From contig NZ_ATYR01000008.1 of assembly GCF_000427785.1 (NCBI RefSeq), forward strand, positions 1-64,000: a DNA stretch of 64,000 nt, in the 5' to 3' direction. This stretch comes from Massilia alkalitolerans DSM 17462 (lineage in GTDB: Bacteria > Pseudomonadota > Gammaproteobacteria > Burkholderiales > Burkholderiaceae_D). Within the stretch, counting starts at the first letter, position 1, and every line of letters starts with the position of its first letter. The notes under the pieces are model-generated. The model was not told where the DNA came from, ran no database searches, and worked only from the letters and a program-made list of their open reading frames with translations. The position numbers and the translations under genes were made by a program. Shown piece after piece: positions 55,846-64,000 of this stretch.

Positions 55846-58182
55846 TCAGAAGCCGGTACCCATCTGGAACTGGAAGCGTTCCAGTCGGTCGCCCGGCAAG
55901 GCGTTCAAAGGCTTAGCATAACTCAACTTCAGCGGACCGACCGGGGAAATCCACGACAGGCCGATACCTGCCGAGAAGCGCATCCGGTTCAGGCGGATCT
56001 TCTCTTCCTCCTGGTAGACCTGGCCGCCGTCCACGAAGGTGAACCAGCGCAGGCTGCGGTCGGTGCCGCCGCCCGGGAACGGGAACTGCAGTTCCGCGTT
56101 CGCGATCAGGCGCTTGGAGCCGCCCACCGCGTCGTAGTAGTTGGGGTCGACCACGCCCAGCGAGGAGCTTTCGTAGCCGCGCACCGAGCCGATGCCGCCG
56201 GCGTAGAAGTTCTTGAACACCGGATAGTTGCTGCCGCCGATGCCCTTGCCGTAGTCGAATTCGCCGCGCAGCGCCAGGGTCATCCAGCGCGTCAGCGGGC
56301 GCCACCACTGGTGTTCGTACACCAGGCGGTAGTACTTGGCGTCGCCCAGTGCGTCGATTTCGAGGTTGGCGCGCTGGTAGCGGCCGCGGGTCGGCGTCAC
56401 CGCGCTGTCGCGGGTATCGCGGCCCCATGCGGCGGTCAGCGGGATGGCGAAGGTCGAAGCCTTGCCGACGCCGTCGGCCGGGCCGCCGTTGTCCGAGACG
56501 AAGGTCTTGTACAGGGTCGGCGAGGTGAAGTCGGTTTCGATCTGGGTGCGTTCCAGGCCGGCGCCGAAGAACACGGTGTCGTTTTCCGAGAACGGCACGC
56601 CGAAGGTCATGGTGCCGCCGGTCTGGCGCACCGTGTACAGGCCGAGGTTGAGCGCCGGCGGGCGCATCGTGCGCAGGTAGAGCTGGAACGAGCGCGAGAT
56701 GCCGTCGTCGGTGAAGTACGGATTGGTCTGCGAGAACGCGATCGTCCGGTTGTACTTGCTGGTATTCAGTTCCAGGCCGATGGTGTTGCCGCTGCCGGCG
56801 AAGTTGGCCTGCGAGATCGAGGCGGTGAAGGTGAACTTCTCCGACTGCGAGAACGCGCCGCCGATCATGAAGTTACCGGTCGGCTTCTCTTCGACCACCA
56901 GGTTCACGTCCACCTGGTCGGTGGTGCCCGGCGACTCCGGGGTCTCGACCTTCACGTCCTTGAAGTAGCCGAGACGGTCGACACGGTCGCGCGAGAGCTT
57001 GACGCGGTTGGCGTCGTACCAGGAGCTTTCGAACTGGCGGAACTCGCGGCGGATGACTTCGTCGCGGGTCACGGTATTGCCCGAGATGTTCATGTGGCGC
57101 ACGTAGGCGCGCTTGCCCGGATCGATGAAGAAGGTGAACTTGGCTTCGCGCTTCTCGCGGTCGATCTCCGGGTTGGCGGTGACGTTGGCGAAGGCGTAGC
57201 CGAAGGAACCGAGGCGGTCCGAGATCAGCTTGTTGGTCGCTTCCATCAGGTCGCCCGAATAGGTCTTGCCCGGCTGGAGCAGGATCAGCTTGCTCAGTTC
57301 TTCTTCGCGGCCGAACATCTCGCCTTCCAGCTTCACGCCGGAGACGGTGTACTTCTCGCCTTCGGTGACATTGATGGTCAGGTAGATGTCGCGCTTGTCC
57401 GGGGTGATCGAGACCTGGGTCGATTCGACGTTCGCTTCCAGGTAGCCATTGTTCAGGTACAGGGACTTGATCGCCTCGAGGTCGCCGGTCAGCTTCTGCT
57501 TGGAATACTGGTCGGCCTTCGAGTACCAGGTGAACCAGCCCGACTTGGACAGCTGCAGCACTTCGCGCAGCTGCTTGTCGCTGAAGGCCTTGTTGCCGAC
57601 AAAGTTGATCTGGCGGATCTTCGCCACGTCGCCTTCGTCGACGTTGAACATGATCGTCACGCGGTTGCGCTCGATCGGCGTAACGGTGGTGGTGATCTTC
57701 ACGCCGTACAGGCCGTGCGACAGGTACTGGCGCTTGAGCTCCTGCTCGGCGCGGTCCACGGCCGCCTTGTCGAAGATCTTGGTCTCGCCGACGCCGATCT
57801 CGCCCAGCGCCTTGACCAGCATGTCCTTCTCGAATTCCTTGGTGCCGGTGAAGTCCACCGAAGAAATGGCGGGTCGTTCCTCGACCAGCACCACCAGCAC
57901 GCCGTTCTCCTCTTCCAGGCGGACGTCCTTGAAGAAGCCGGTCGCGAACAGCGCCTTGATGGCGGTGGTCGCACGGGCATCGTCCATGGTTTCACCCACG
58001 CGCACCGGCAGGTAGCTGAACACGGTGCCTGCTTCCGTACGCTGGATGCCTTCGACCCGGATGTCCTTGACCACGAACGGGTTGGCGGCAAGGGCATTGC
58101 CGGCGCAAAGCGCCAGCACGGCTGCGCCAATCATGCTGCGACGGATGAACGGCAGGGCGAAACGATCAGGTTGTGAATTCAT
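55846..58182 (-). CDS. bamA: Outer membrane protein assembly factor BamA
   Basis: The 778-residue essential protein has a signal peptide, five POTRA domains (about residues 33-430, first F-V-V-K-D-I-R-V-E-G) and a 16-strand barrel. The barrel carries the V-R-G-Y motif in S-V-R-G-Y-E and a terminal Phe (Q-M-G-T-G-F). It inserts beta-barrel proteins into the outer membrane. Length is as in relatives. Confidence 0.97.
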   Translation of the reverse strand: MNSQPDRFALPFIRRSMIGAAVLALCAGNALAANPFVVKDIRVEGIQRTEAGTVFSYLPVRVGETMDDARATTAIKALFATGFFKDVRLEEENGVLVVLVEERPAISSVDFTGTKEFEKDMLVKALGEIGVGETKIFDKAAVDRAEQELKRQYLSHGLYGVKITTTVTPIERNRVTIMFNVDEGDVAKIRQINFVGNKAFSDKQLREVLQLSKSGWFTWYSKADQYSKQKLTGDLEAIKSLYLNNGYLEANVESTQVSITPDKRDIYLTINVTEGEKYTVSGVKLEGEMFGREEELSKLILLQPGKTYSGDLMEATNKLISDRLGSFGYAFANVTANPEIDREKREAKFTFFIDPGKRAYVRHMNISGNTVTRDEVIRREFRQFESSWYDANRVKLSRDRVDRLGYFKDVKVETPESPGTTDQVDVNLVVEEKPTGNFMIGGAFSQSEKFTFTASISQANFAGSGNTIGLELNTSKYNRTIAFSQTNPYFTDDGISRSFQLYLRTMRPPALNLGLYTVRQTGGTMTFGVPFSENDTVFFGAGLERTQIETDFTSPTLYKTFVSDNGGPADGVGKASTFAIPLTAAWGRDTRDSAVTPTRGRYQRANLEIDALGDAKYYRLVYEHQWWRPLTRWMTLALRGEFDYGKGIGGSNYPVFKNFYAGGIGSVRGYESSSLGVVDPNYYDAVGGSKRLIANAELQFPFPGGGTDRSLRWFTFVDGGQVYQEEEKIRLNRMRFSAGIGLSWISPVGPLKLSYAKPLNALPGDRLERFQFQMGTGF

Positions 58183-58256
58183 TGGCTGGATTTCTGGTCA
58201 GTCATTGGACAACATACATATTCTTTTGCCGGTGCGCGGTCCCTGCTTGGGCACCG

Positions 58257-59597
58257 CTAGAGCAACCGCACCAGGTCATTGAAGACGGCGAGCGCCATCA
58301 GCATGAACAGCAGGCCGACCCCGAAGCGCTGCGCATATTCTCCAACGCGCGCAGGGAGGGGACGCCCGGTCAAAACTTCCAGCGAATAATACAGTAAATG
58401 GCCACCATCCAGAACCGGAATTGGTAACAAATTCATTACGCCTAAGCTAATACTAATAAATGCGATGAACTGCAAATAGGTGGCCAGGCCAATGCGTGCG
58501 GTCTGCCCTGCATAATCGGCGATGGTGATCGGGCCGGTGACGTTCTTCCACGAGGCTTCGCCGGTGATCATACGGCCGATCATCTTGATCGTCATGACGC
58601 TGGTCTCCCAGGTCCGCTCCGCGCCCTTGGCAATTGCCTCGAAGGGGCCCGAGCTCACGGTCACCATCTCGACCGGCTGCGACAGCATCACCTTGGCGAC
58701 ACCGCGCCCGCTGGCCGCGTCCTTTTCCGGCGTGACGGCCAGCGCCACCACGCGCCCTGCCCGCTCGACTTCCAGCTGCACGGTGCGTCCGGCCGCTGCG
58801 CGCATGGTCTCGGTGAAGGCCAGGCCGTCCTCGACCGCCTTGCCGTCGGCGCGCAGCACCAGGTCGCCGGCCTGCAGGCCGGCGCGCTCTCCTGCCCCAC
58901 CCGGCAGCACCTTTTCGATGCGGGGGCGCGCGCGCCACAGGTCCAGGCCCAGCGCTTGGGTCACGTCGCCTTCGACATCCAGCTTCGCGATACGTTCCGC
59001 GGGGATGGTGGCGCTGTAGCCGCCGCCGCCCTGGGCGCGCAGCTCGAGGCGCGCATCCGTCTTGTCCACGGTGGCGTGGATGATCTGCCAGCGCAGCTCG
59101 GCCCAGGACTGGACCGGGTTGCCGTTCACCGCCACCACGGTGTCGCCGCCGCGCACGCCGGCCAGCTGCGCCGCCGTGCCCTGGGGCGCAGCGCGCAGGC
59201 GCGCCGAGGGTTCCTCGACGCCGTGCATGAAGAGCACCGCCATCAGGCCGATGGCCACCAGGAAGTTGGCCAGCGGGCCGGCCGCCACGATGGCGATGCG
59301 GCGCCATACGCTCTGGCGGGTGAACTCGCGGTGCAGTTCGGATTCGTCCTTCGGCGCCGTCTCCGGATCGCGCGAGTCGAGCATCTTGACGTAGCCGCCC
59401 AGCGGCAGGGCCGAGATCGCCCACTCGGTCTGGTCCGGCCCGAAGCGGCGCGACCACACCACGCGGCCCATGCCGATCGAGAAGCGCAGCACCTTCACGC
59501 CGCAGGCGCGGGCCACCAGGTAGTGCCCGAGTTCGTGCAGGACGATCAGCGGTCCGAGGGCCAGTGCGAAGGCCAGGATGGTATAGAGCAGGCTCAT
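58257..59597 (-). CDS. rseP: Site-2 intramembrane protease RseP
   Basis: This 446-residue zinc metalloprotease has active site H21-E22-x-x-H25 (L-H-E-L-G-H) in the first helix and two central PDZ domains (about 110-290). L-P-I-P-V-L-D-G-G near the C-terminus provides the third zinc ligand. It cleaves anti-sigma factor RseA in the envelope stress response and also signal-peptide remnants. It is followed by bamA on the same strand. Confidence 0.96.
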   Translation of the reverse strand: MSLLYTILAFALALGPLIVLHELGHYLVARACGVKVLRFSIGMGRVVWSRRFGPDQTEWAISALPLGGYVKMLDSRDPETAPKDESELHREFTRQSVWRRIAIVAAGPLANFLVAIGLMAVLFMHGVEEPSARLRAAPQGTAAQLAGVRGGDTVVAVNGNPVQSWAELRWQIIHATVDKTDARLELRAQGGGGYSATIPAERIAKLDVEGDVTQALGLDLWRARPRIEKVLPGGAGERAGLQAGDLVLRADGKAVEDGLAFTETMRAAAGRTVQLEVERAGRVVALAVTPEKDAASGRGVAKVMLSQPVEMVTVSSGPFEAIAKGAERTWETSVMTIKMIGRMITGEASWKNVTGPITIADYAGQTARIGLATYLQFIAFISISLGVMNLLPIPVLDGGHLLYYSLEVLTGRPLPARVGEYAQRFGVGLLFMLMALAVFNDLVRLL

Positions 59598-59601
59598 GGC
59601 T

Positions 59602-60777
59602 TCAAGCCCGCAGGCGAGCGATCACGGACTTAGCCGCGGCGCGGGCGCGCGCATCCTGGGCCAGCACCGCCTCGATCGATGGCGCCGGACCATGCGGCAC
59701 GGCGTCCATCACCTCGGCGATCACGCGGTCGATGTCGCGGAAACCGATCTCGCGCTCGAGGAAGGCCTGCACCGCCACTTCGTTGGCGGCATTGAGCAGG
59801 GCCGGCGCAGTGCCGCCCGCGCGCAGCGCGTCGAACGCCAGCGCCAGGCAGGGGAAGCGCTCGAAGTCGGGCTGGTGGAACTGCAGCGCGGCCATCGCGG
59901 TCAGGTCGAGCTGGGGCACGCCGGAAGCGATCCGCTCCGGGAAGGCCAGCGCGTGGGCGATCGGGGTGCGCATATCGGGATTGCCCAGCTGGGCCAGCAC
60001 CGAGCCGTCGGTGTAGGAGACCATCGAGTGGATCACGCTTTGCGGGTGGATCACGACCTCGATCAGGTCGGCCGGCGCGCCGAACAGCCAGTGGGCCTCG
60101 ATCACTTCCAGGCCCTTGTTCATCATGGTGGCCGAATCGACCGAGATCTTGCGGCCCATGACCCAGTTCGGGTGCTTGCAGGCTTCGTCGGGCGTCACCG
60201 CCTCCAGGGTCTCGACGGCGCGCTGCAGGAAGGGGCCGCCGGAGGCGGTGAGCAGGATCTTGGCCACGCCGGCCGCCTGCGGGTCGCGCGCGTAAGTGGC
60301 GGGCAGCGACTGGAAGATCGCATTGTGCTCGCTGTCGATCGGCAGCAGGGTCGCACGGTGCTCGCGCACCGCGTCCATGAACAGCTGGCCGGACATGACC
60401 AGGGCTTCCTTGTTGGCCAGCAGGACCTTCTTGCCGGCGCGCGCGGCCGCCAGGGTCGGCGCCAGGCCGGCGGCGCCGACGATGGCGGCCATCACGGTGT
60501 CGGTGTCCGGGCTGGAGGCGATCTCGCACAAGGCCTGCTCGCCATGGTCGACATGGATGTCCAGGCCCGCCAGGAGCTGCGACAGGCGCCCTGCCGCTTC
60601 GGCCGTGCCGACCACGGCGCGCGCCGGCTTGACGCGGCGGCAGGCGTCGGCCAGTTCTTCCACGCGCCCGTGCGCGCTCAGCGCGTACACACGGTAGCGG
60701 TCGGGGTGGCGGGCGAGAACGTCGAGGGTCGAGGCGCCGATCGAGCCGGTGGCGCCCAGGATGGTAATGCGCTGCAT
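59602..60777 (-). CDS. ispC: 1-deoxy-D-xylulose 5-phosphate reductoisomerase
   Basis: This 391-residue enzyme of the MEP isoprenoid pathway has an NADPH-binding G-A-T-G-S-I-G at the N-terminus. S-A-S-G/T-A-S-G-G-P-F and D-S-E-H-N-A metal/substrate motifs follow, and the family helix K-H-P-N-W-M-G is present. It forms MEP, which feeds the undecaprenyl diphosphate made by UppS of this operon. Only 4 bp separate it from rseP. Confidence 0.96.
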   Translation of the reverse strand: MQRITILGATGSIGASTLDVLARHPDRYRVYALSAHGRVEELADACRRVKPARAVVGTAEAAGRLSQLLAGLDIHVDHGEQALCEIASSPDTDTVMAAIVGAAGLAPTLAAARAGKKVLLANKEALVMSGQLFMDAVREHRATLLPIDSEHNAIFQSLPATYARDPQAAGVAKILLTASGGPFLQRAVETLEAVTPDEACKHPNWVMGRKISVDSATMMNKGLEVIEAHWLFGAPADLIEVVIHPQSVIHSMVSYTDGSVLAQLGNPDMRTPIAHALAFPERIASGVPQLDLTAMAALQFHQPDFERFPCLALAFDALRAGGTAPALLNAANEVAVQAFLEREIGFRDIDRVIAEVMDAVPHGPAPSIEAVLAQDARARAAAKSVIARLRA

Positions 60778-60809
60778 TGCGGGATTCCTTTATTGCTGGC
60801 AGCTTGCTG

Positions 60810-61640
60810 CTAGAGCCGGGAGCCGATCAGGGCTGCCAGGGGCAGGACCGGGACGAGCGCGTCCACGCGGTCCAGCACTCCGCCATGGCCAGGCAGCAGG
60901 TTGCTGCTGTCCTTCATGCCGGCGCGGCGCTTGAGCTGGGATTCGAACAGGTCGCCGACCACGCTGGCCGCGACGATGAGGATGAGCACCACGTACAGCG
61001 CGGCCCAGCCGAGGCTGGCCTGCACCTGCGCGGCGAAGGTGCCGGCCATCGCGTCACCACCCAGCGCGATGCTGAGGGTGGCCAGGACCAGCACCGCAAT
61101 GCAGCCGCCGATCGCGCCTTCCCAGGACTTGCCCGGCGAGATCGAGGGCGCCAGCTTGCGCTTGCCGAAGGCCTTGCCCGAGAAATAGGCGAAGATGTCG
61201 GCGGCCCACACGATCGCCATCACCGACAGCAGGTAGAGCGGCGACAGGCGGTACATCTCGACGATGGCCGCGAAGCAGCCGACCACGGCGACGGCGTAGA
61301 CCAGGCTGAGAAAGGTGTTGGCGCTGCTGTTCAGCGGCGGCAGGCCGACCTTCAAGGAAGGCGCGAAACGCAGCGCCCACACCAGCACGCTGATCGCGAA
61401 CCAGAAGGTCGGGTTCGGGCTCGGCGCAATGAAGAAGGCGTACACGAAGGCCGCGGTCCAGAAGGCGGCGATCAGCGGCGCCTTGGCGGTCTCGGGATTG
61501 AACAGGCGGAAGCACTCCCAGATCGCCGCCCCGAAGAAGCAGGATGCGACCACCGCGAACGCCGTGTAGTTATTGAAGTACAGGACCGGCAGCAGGACTG
61601 CCAGCAGTGCGAGCGCGGTGATGATCCGGGTTTTCAGCAT
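60810..61640 (-). CDS. cdsA: Phosphatidate cytidylyltransferase
   Basis: This 276-residue membrane enzyme has about eight hydrophobic helices and the CTP-binding signature S-P-G-K-S-W-E-G-A-I-G-G near residue 165. D-x-x-K/S and R-A-G-M-K-D-S near the C-terminus make up the usual metal-binding end. It makes CDP-diacylglycerol for phospholipids. Confidence 0.95.
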   Translation of the reverse strand: MLKTRIITALALLAVLLPVLYFNNYTAFAVVASCFFGAAIWECFRLFNPETAKAPLIAAFWTAAFVYAFFIAPSPNPTFWFAISVLVWALRFAPSLKVGLPPLNSSANTFLSLVYAVAVVGCFAAIVEMYRLSPLYLLSVMAIVWAADIFAYFSGKAFGKRKLAPSISPGKSWEGAIGGCIAVLVLATLSIALGGDAMAGTFAAQVQASLGWAALYVVLILIVAASVVGDLFESQLKRRAGMKDSSNLLPGHGGVLDRVDALVPVLPLAALIGSRL

Positions 61641-61661
61641 TGTCGATATGGGCTTCGGGTC

Positions 61662-62414
61662 TTAAACCTTGGACTTCTTCGCGACCTGGTCGCCGGTCTG
61701 GCCGAAGCGGCGCTCGCGCTGCTGGAAGGAGTCGATCGCTTCGTCCAGCGAGGCTTTGGAAAAGTCGGGCCAGAAGGTCTTGGTGAAATACAGCTCCGAA
61801 TAAGCGAGCTGCCACAACAGGAAGTTCGAGATGCGCTCCTCGCCGCCGGTACGGATGAACAGGTCGGGCTCGGGCGCGTAGGCCATGGCCAGGTGCGGGG
61901 CCAGCATCTCTTCGGTGAAATCGGTCACGCCAGGATTGGCCGCCACCATCTTGCCCGTTGCCTGCATGATATCCCAGCGGCCGCCGTAGTTGGCGCATAC
62001 GCTGACCGTGAGGCGGGTGTTGTTGGCGGTGCGGCGCTCGGCCGCGTTGATCATGTCCTGCAGCTTGGCGTCGAAACGGCTCAGGTCGCCAACCACCTTC
62101 AGGCGGATGTTATTGGCATGCATCTTCGCCACTTCGCGCTCGAGCGCGGTGACGAACAGGCGCATCAGGAGCGAGACTTCCTCGGCCGGACGGCGCCAGT
62201 TTTCGGACGAAAAGGCGAACAGCGTCAGGTATTCCACGCCGCGTTCGACGCAGTGCTCGACGACACCGCGCACCGCCTCCACGCCCTTGACGTGGCCGGC
62301 CACACGCGGCAGCAGGCGCTTGGTCGCCCAGCGTCCATTGCCATCCATGATGATGGCGATGTGGCGCGGCACCTTCGGCGCTTCGGGAATGACAGTGGTC
62401 GAACTTTTGAACAT
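61662..62414 (-). CDS. uppS: Undecaprenyl diphosphate synthase
   Basis: This 250-residue cis-prenyltransferase has D24 in [10 protein letters not shown] (substrate/magnesium) and F-S-S-E-N-W. The R-T-G-G-E-x-R-I-S-N box completes the active site. It makes the carrier lipid for peptidoglycan and other envelope polymers. The ATG at 62414 follows a G-G-A-A-G site. Between it and frr lie two strong hairpins. Confidence 0.96.
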   Translation of the reverse strand: MFKSSTTVIPEAPKVPRHIAIIMDGNGRWATKRLLPRVAGHVKGVEAVRGVVEHCVERGVEYLTLFAFSSENWRRPAEEVSLLMRLFVTALEREVAKMHANNIRLKVVGDLSRFDAKLQDMINAAERRTANNTRLTVSVCANYGGRWDIMQATGKMVAANPGVTDFTEEMLAPHLAMAYAPEPDLFIRTGGEERISNFLLWQLAYSELYFTKTFWPDFSKASLDEAIDSFQQRERRFGQTGDQVAKKSKV

Positions 62415-62444
62415 CTTTGCTTCCAGCTGGGTCTTAAAGGGAGT

Positions 62445-62517
62445 CGGACCGGCCGCGGCAACAAAACCGGGGCCGGTCCGCCTGGGTGCGGAGCGCGAAG
62501 CGCTCCGCAAGGCCCAG
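62445..62517. repeat. Double hairpin between frr and uppS
   Basis: Two perfect inverted repeats lie side by side. The first, 62445-62480, has 10-bp arms starting C-G-G-A-C-C-G-G-C-C and a 16-base loop. The second, 62487-62509, has 10-bp arms T-G-C-G-G-A-G-C-G-C and a 3-base loop, with an outer C-T-G-G-G/C-C-C-A-G extension to 62482-62517. They begin just after the frr stop (62520), and no T-tract follows. They may tune uppS relative to frr or protect the RNA end. Confidence 0.8.
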
Positions 62518-62519
62518 TA

Positions 62520-63080
62520 TTACACCGTCATGATGTCTTTTTCTTTATCGGCCAGCAACTTGTCGATCTCGGCAACGAACTTGTCGGTCAGCTTCTGGAT
62601 CTCGTCGCTCGAGCGGCGCTCGTCGTCTTCAGACGCGGTCTTGTCCTTGACCATTTTCTTGACGGCTTCGTTGGCGTCGCGACGGATATTGCGCACGGCA
62701 ATCTTAGCGTCCTCGCCTTCCGACTTGGTCAGCTTGACCATTTCCTTGCGGCGCTCTTCGGTCAGCGGCGGGGTCGGCACGCGGATCATGTCGCCCTGCG
62801 ACGACGGGTTCAGGCCCAGGTCGGAGTCGCGGATCGCCTTTTCGATGGTGCTCCCCATCTTCTTTTCGAACGGGGCCACGCCGATGGTGCGGGCGTCGAT
62901 CAGGGTCAGGTTGGCGACCTGCGACAGCGGGACCGGCGAACCGTAGTATTCGACCATCACGGAATCGAGGATGCCGGCGTGGGCGCGGCCGGTACGGACC
63001 TTGGCCAGGTTGGCCCGCAGGGTCTCGATGGACTTGGTCATGCGCTCCTGCGCGTTCTTCTTGACGTCAGCTAAGGACAT
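62520..63080 (-). CDS. frr: Ribosome recycling factor
   Basis: This 186-residue two-domain protein splits post-termination ribosomes with EF-G. It shows R-M-x-K-S-I-E-x-L-x-x-x-L near the start, R-T-G-R-A-H, I-D-A-R-T and D-L-G-L-N-P. It lies between pyrH and uppS as in many Betaproteobacteria. Confidence 0.97.
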   Translation of the reverse strand: MSLADVKKNAQERMTKSIETLRANLAKVRTGRAHAGILDSVMVEYYGSPVPLSQVANLTLIDARTIGVAPFEKKMGSTIEKAIRDSDLGLNPSSQGDMIRVPTPPLTEERRKEMVKLTKSEGEDAKIAVRNIRRDANEAVKKMVKDKTASEDDERRSSDEIQKLTDKFVAEIDKLLADKEKDIMTV

Positions 63081-63115
63081 GCTGCACTCCTATATTTTAA
63101 TTTTTGAAACAAAAC

Positions 63116-63832
63116 TCAAACGTGTACCAGTGTACCCTCGTCTTCACCCATGATCACGGCTTTCATTGCGCCGGGCTTAACGATGGAGAAGACCTTGATC
63201 GGCAGCTTCTGGTCACGGCACAGGGCGAACGCGGTAGCGTCCATCACCTGCAGGTTCTTGGCGATCGCCTCGTCGAAGGAGATCGAATTGTAGCGGGTGG
63301 CGCTCGGGTCCTTCTTCGGGTCGGCGGTGTAGACGCCGTCGACCTTGGTTGCCTTCAGGACGATCTCGGCCGAGATCTCGGCGCCGCGCAGGGCGGCGGC
63401 GGTGTCGGTGGTGAAGAAGGGGTTGCCGGTGCCGGCGGCGAACACCACGACCTTGCCCTCTTCCAGGTACTGCAGGGCCTTCGGGCGCACGTAGGGCTCG
63501 ACCACCTGCTCGATGCTGATCGCCGACATCACGCGCGCGGTGATGCCCACGTGGCGCATCGAATCGGCCAGGGCCAGGGCGTTCATGACGGTGGCGAGCA
63601 TGCCCATGTAGTCCGCGGTGGCGCGGTCCATGCCCTGGGCGCCCGGGGCCACGCCGCGGAAGATGTTGCCGCCGCCGATCACGACCGCCACCTGCACGCC
63701 CAGCTTCGCCACTTCCGCCACGTCGGCGACCATGCGGTCGATGGTGGCGCGGTTGATGCCGAACTGGTCGTCACCCATCAGCGCTTCGCCAGACAGTTTG
63801 AGGAGGACTCGTTGGTAGGCTGGTTTTGTCAT
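63116..63832 (-). CDS. pyrH: UMP kinase
   Basis: This 238-residue hexameric kinase phosphorylates UMP to UDP. It shows L-K-L-S-G-E-A-L-M at the N-terminus, G-G-G-N-I-F-R-G, and [11 protein letters not shown]. It precedes frr in the classic rpsB-tsf-pyrH-frr order; the tsf/rpsB genes should lie just beyond the window edge. Confidence 0.97.
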   Translation of the reverse strand: MTKPAYQRVLLKLSGEALMGDDQFGINRATIDRMVADVAEVAKLGVQVAVVIGGGNIFRGVAPGAQGMDRATADYMGMLATVMNALALADSMRHVGITARVMSAISIEQVVEPYVRPKALQYLEEGKVVVFAAGTGNPFFTTDTAAALRGAEISAEIVLKATKVDGVYTADPKKDPSATRYNSISFDEAIAKNLQVMDATAFALCRDQKLPIKVFSIVKPGAMKAVIMGEDEGTLVHV

Positions 63833-63967
63833 GATGAAGCGGCTCCTATGTTGTGTTTCGAATTCGGGTCCGACCGCCGGCTCGTGGCCGACGATCTCAT
63901 CTGCAAAACAGATGGCTGTTCGGGCTGCCGCTCCGCGCCTACCGACGCACGCGGCAGCACCCTACAA

Positions 63968-63990
63968 AAACGGGCCTTTCGGCCCGCTTT
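63968..63990 (-). terminator. Rho-independent terminator upstream of pyrH (probably of tsf)
   Basis: C-G-G-G-C-C / G-G-C-C-C-G with a 4-base loop is followed, on the minus strand, by five T. Its place between pyrH and the window end fits the end of tsf. The bases 63833-63967 then hold the promoter of the pyrH operon; no consensus is clear enough to mark. Confidence 0.82.
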
Positions 63991-64000
63991 GTTGATTACT

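Overview
The window is a high-GC, gene-dense chromosomal segment of a betaproteobacterium, most likely Oxalobacteraceae (Massilia/Duganella/Telluria/Janthinobacterium group). Three things point there: the cell-envelope operon pyrH-frr-uppS-cdsA-ispC-rseP-bamA-skp-lpxD-fabZ-lpxA-lpxB-rnhB-trmH, the ratA/rnfH/smpB and guaBA neighbourhoods, and the mix of TonB-dependent receptors with plant-polysaccharide enzymes. This assignment rests on gene content only. I saw no rRNA, tRNA, CRISPR array, complete insertion sequence or prophage.

Layout. 1-7087: end of etfA, a CNNM/CBS membrane protein, a PPK2-type polyphosphate kinase divergent from a Crp/Fnr regulator, an acyl-CoA synthetase, an FtsZ paralogue outside any division cluster, and an unknown protein. 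7401-24021: a xylan/glucuronoxylan utilisation locus with gudD, a GH115 alpha-glucuronidase, a large TonB-dependent receptor, three GH43 enzymes, and an orphan sugar-binding protein divergent from a TctDE-like two-component system. Two LacI-type operators sit in the divergent GH115/receptor intergenic region. 24022-32525: housekeeping genes (guaA, guaB, a DUF4124 protein, a diguanylate cyclase, rnfH, ratA, smpB, a Bcr/CflA exporter, a short signal peptidase I). 32582-36745: polyphosphate and phosphate genes (ppk1 with a Pho-box-like site, sixA overlapping ppk1, ppx). 36807-41288: an iron-uptake pair (PepSY protein and siderophore receptor) divergent around two Fur boxes, plus an outer-membrane barrel. 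41428-47316: SDR, SPFH/NfeD pair, ppsA and its divergent regulator ppsR. 47317-49032: a small accessory patch, partly AT-richer, with a GNAT gene and a gene broken by an 8-bp tandem duplication. 49033-50238: a REC-EAL protein that lacks the catalytic base. 50290-63832: the envelope operon, all on the minus strand, preceded at the window edge by a terminator probably belonging to tsf.

How the genes may work together. The receptor would import glucurono- and arabino-xylo-oligosaccharides. GH115 would remove (methyl)glucuronic acid, the GH43 enzymes would remove xylose and arabinose, and GudD would take D-glucarate, the oxidised form of glucuronate, toward central metabolism. PPK1, PPX and PPK2 handle polyphosphate. 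PpsA and PpsR control phosphoenolpyruvate synthesis. The envelope operon makes lipid A, undecaprenyl diphosphate, CDP-diacylglycerol and the outer-membrane protein assembly machinery.

No wholly new multi-gene system is evident. The observations most worth testing are the orphan FtsZ, the EAL protein with a Val at the catalytic-base position, the duplication-broken gene, the orphan binding protein beside a two-component system, the operator-controlled xylan locus, and a double hairpin between frr and uppS.
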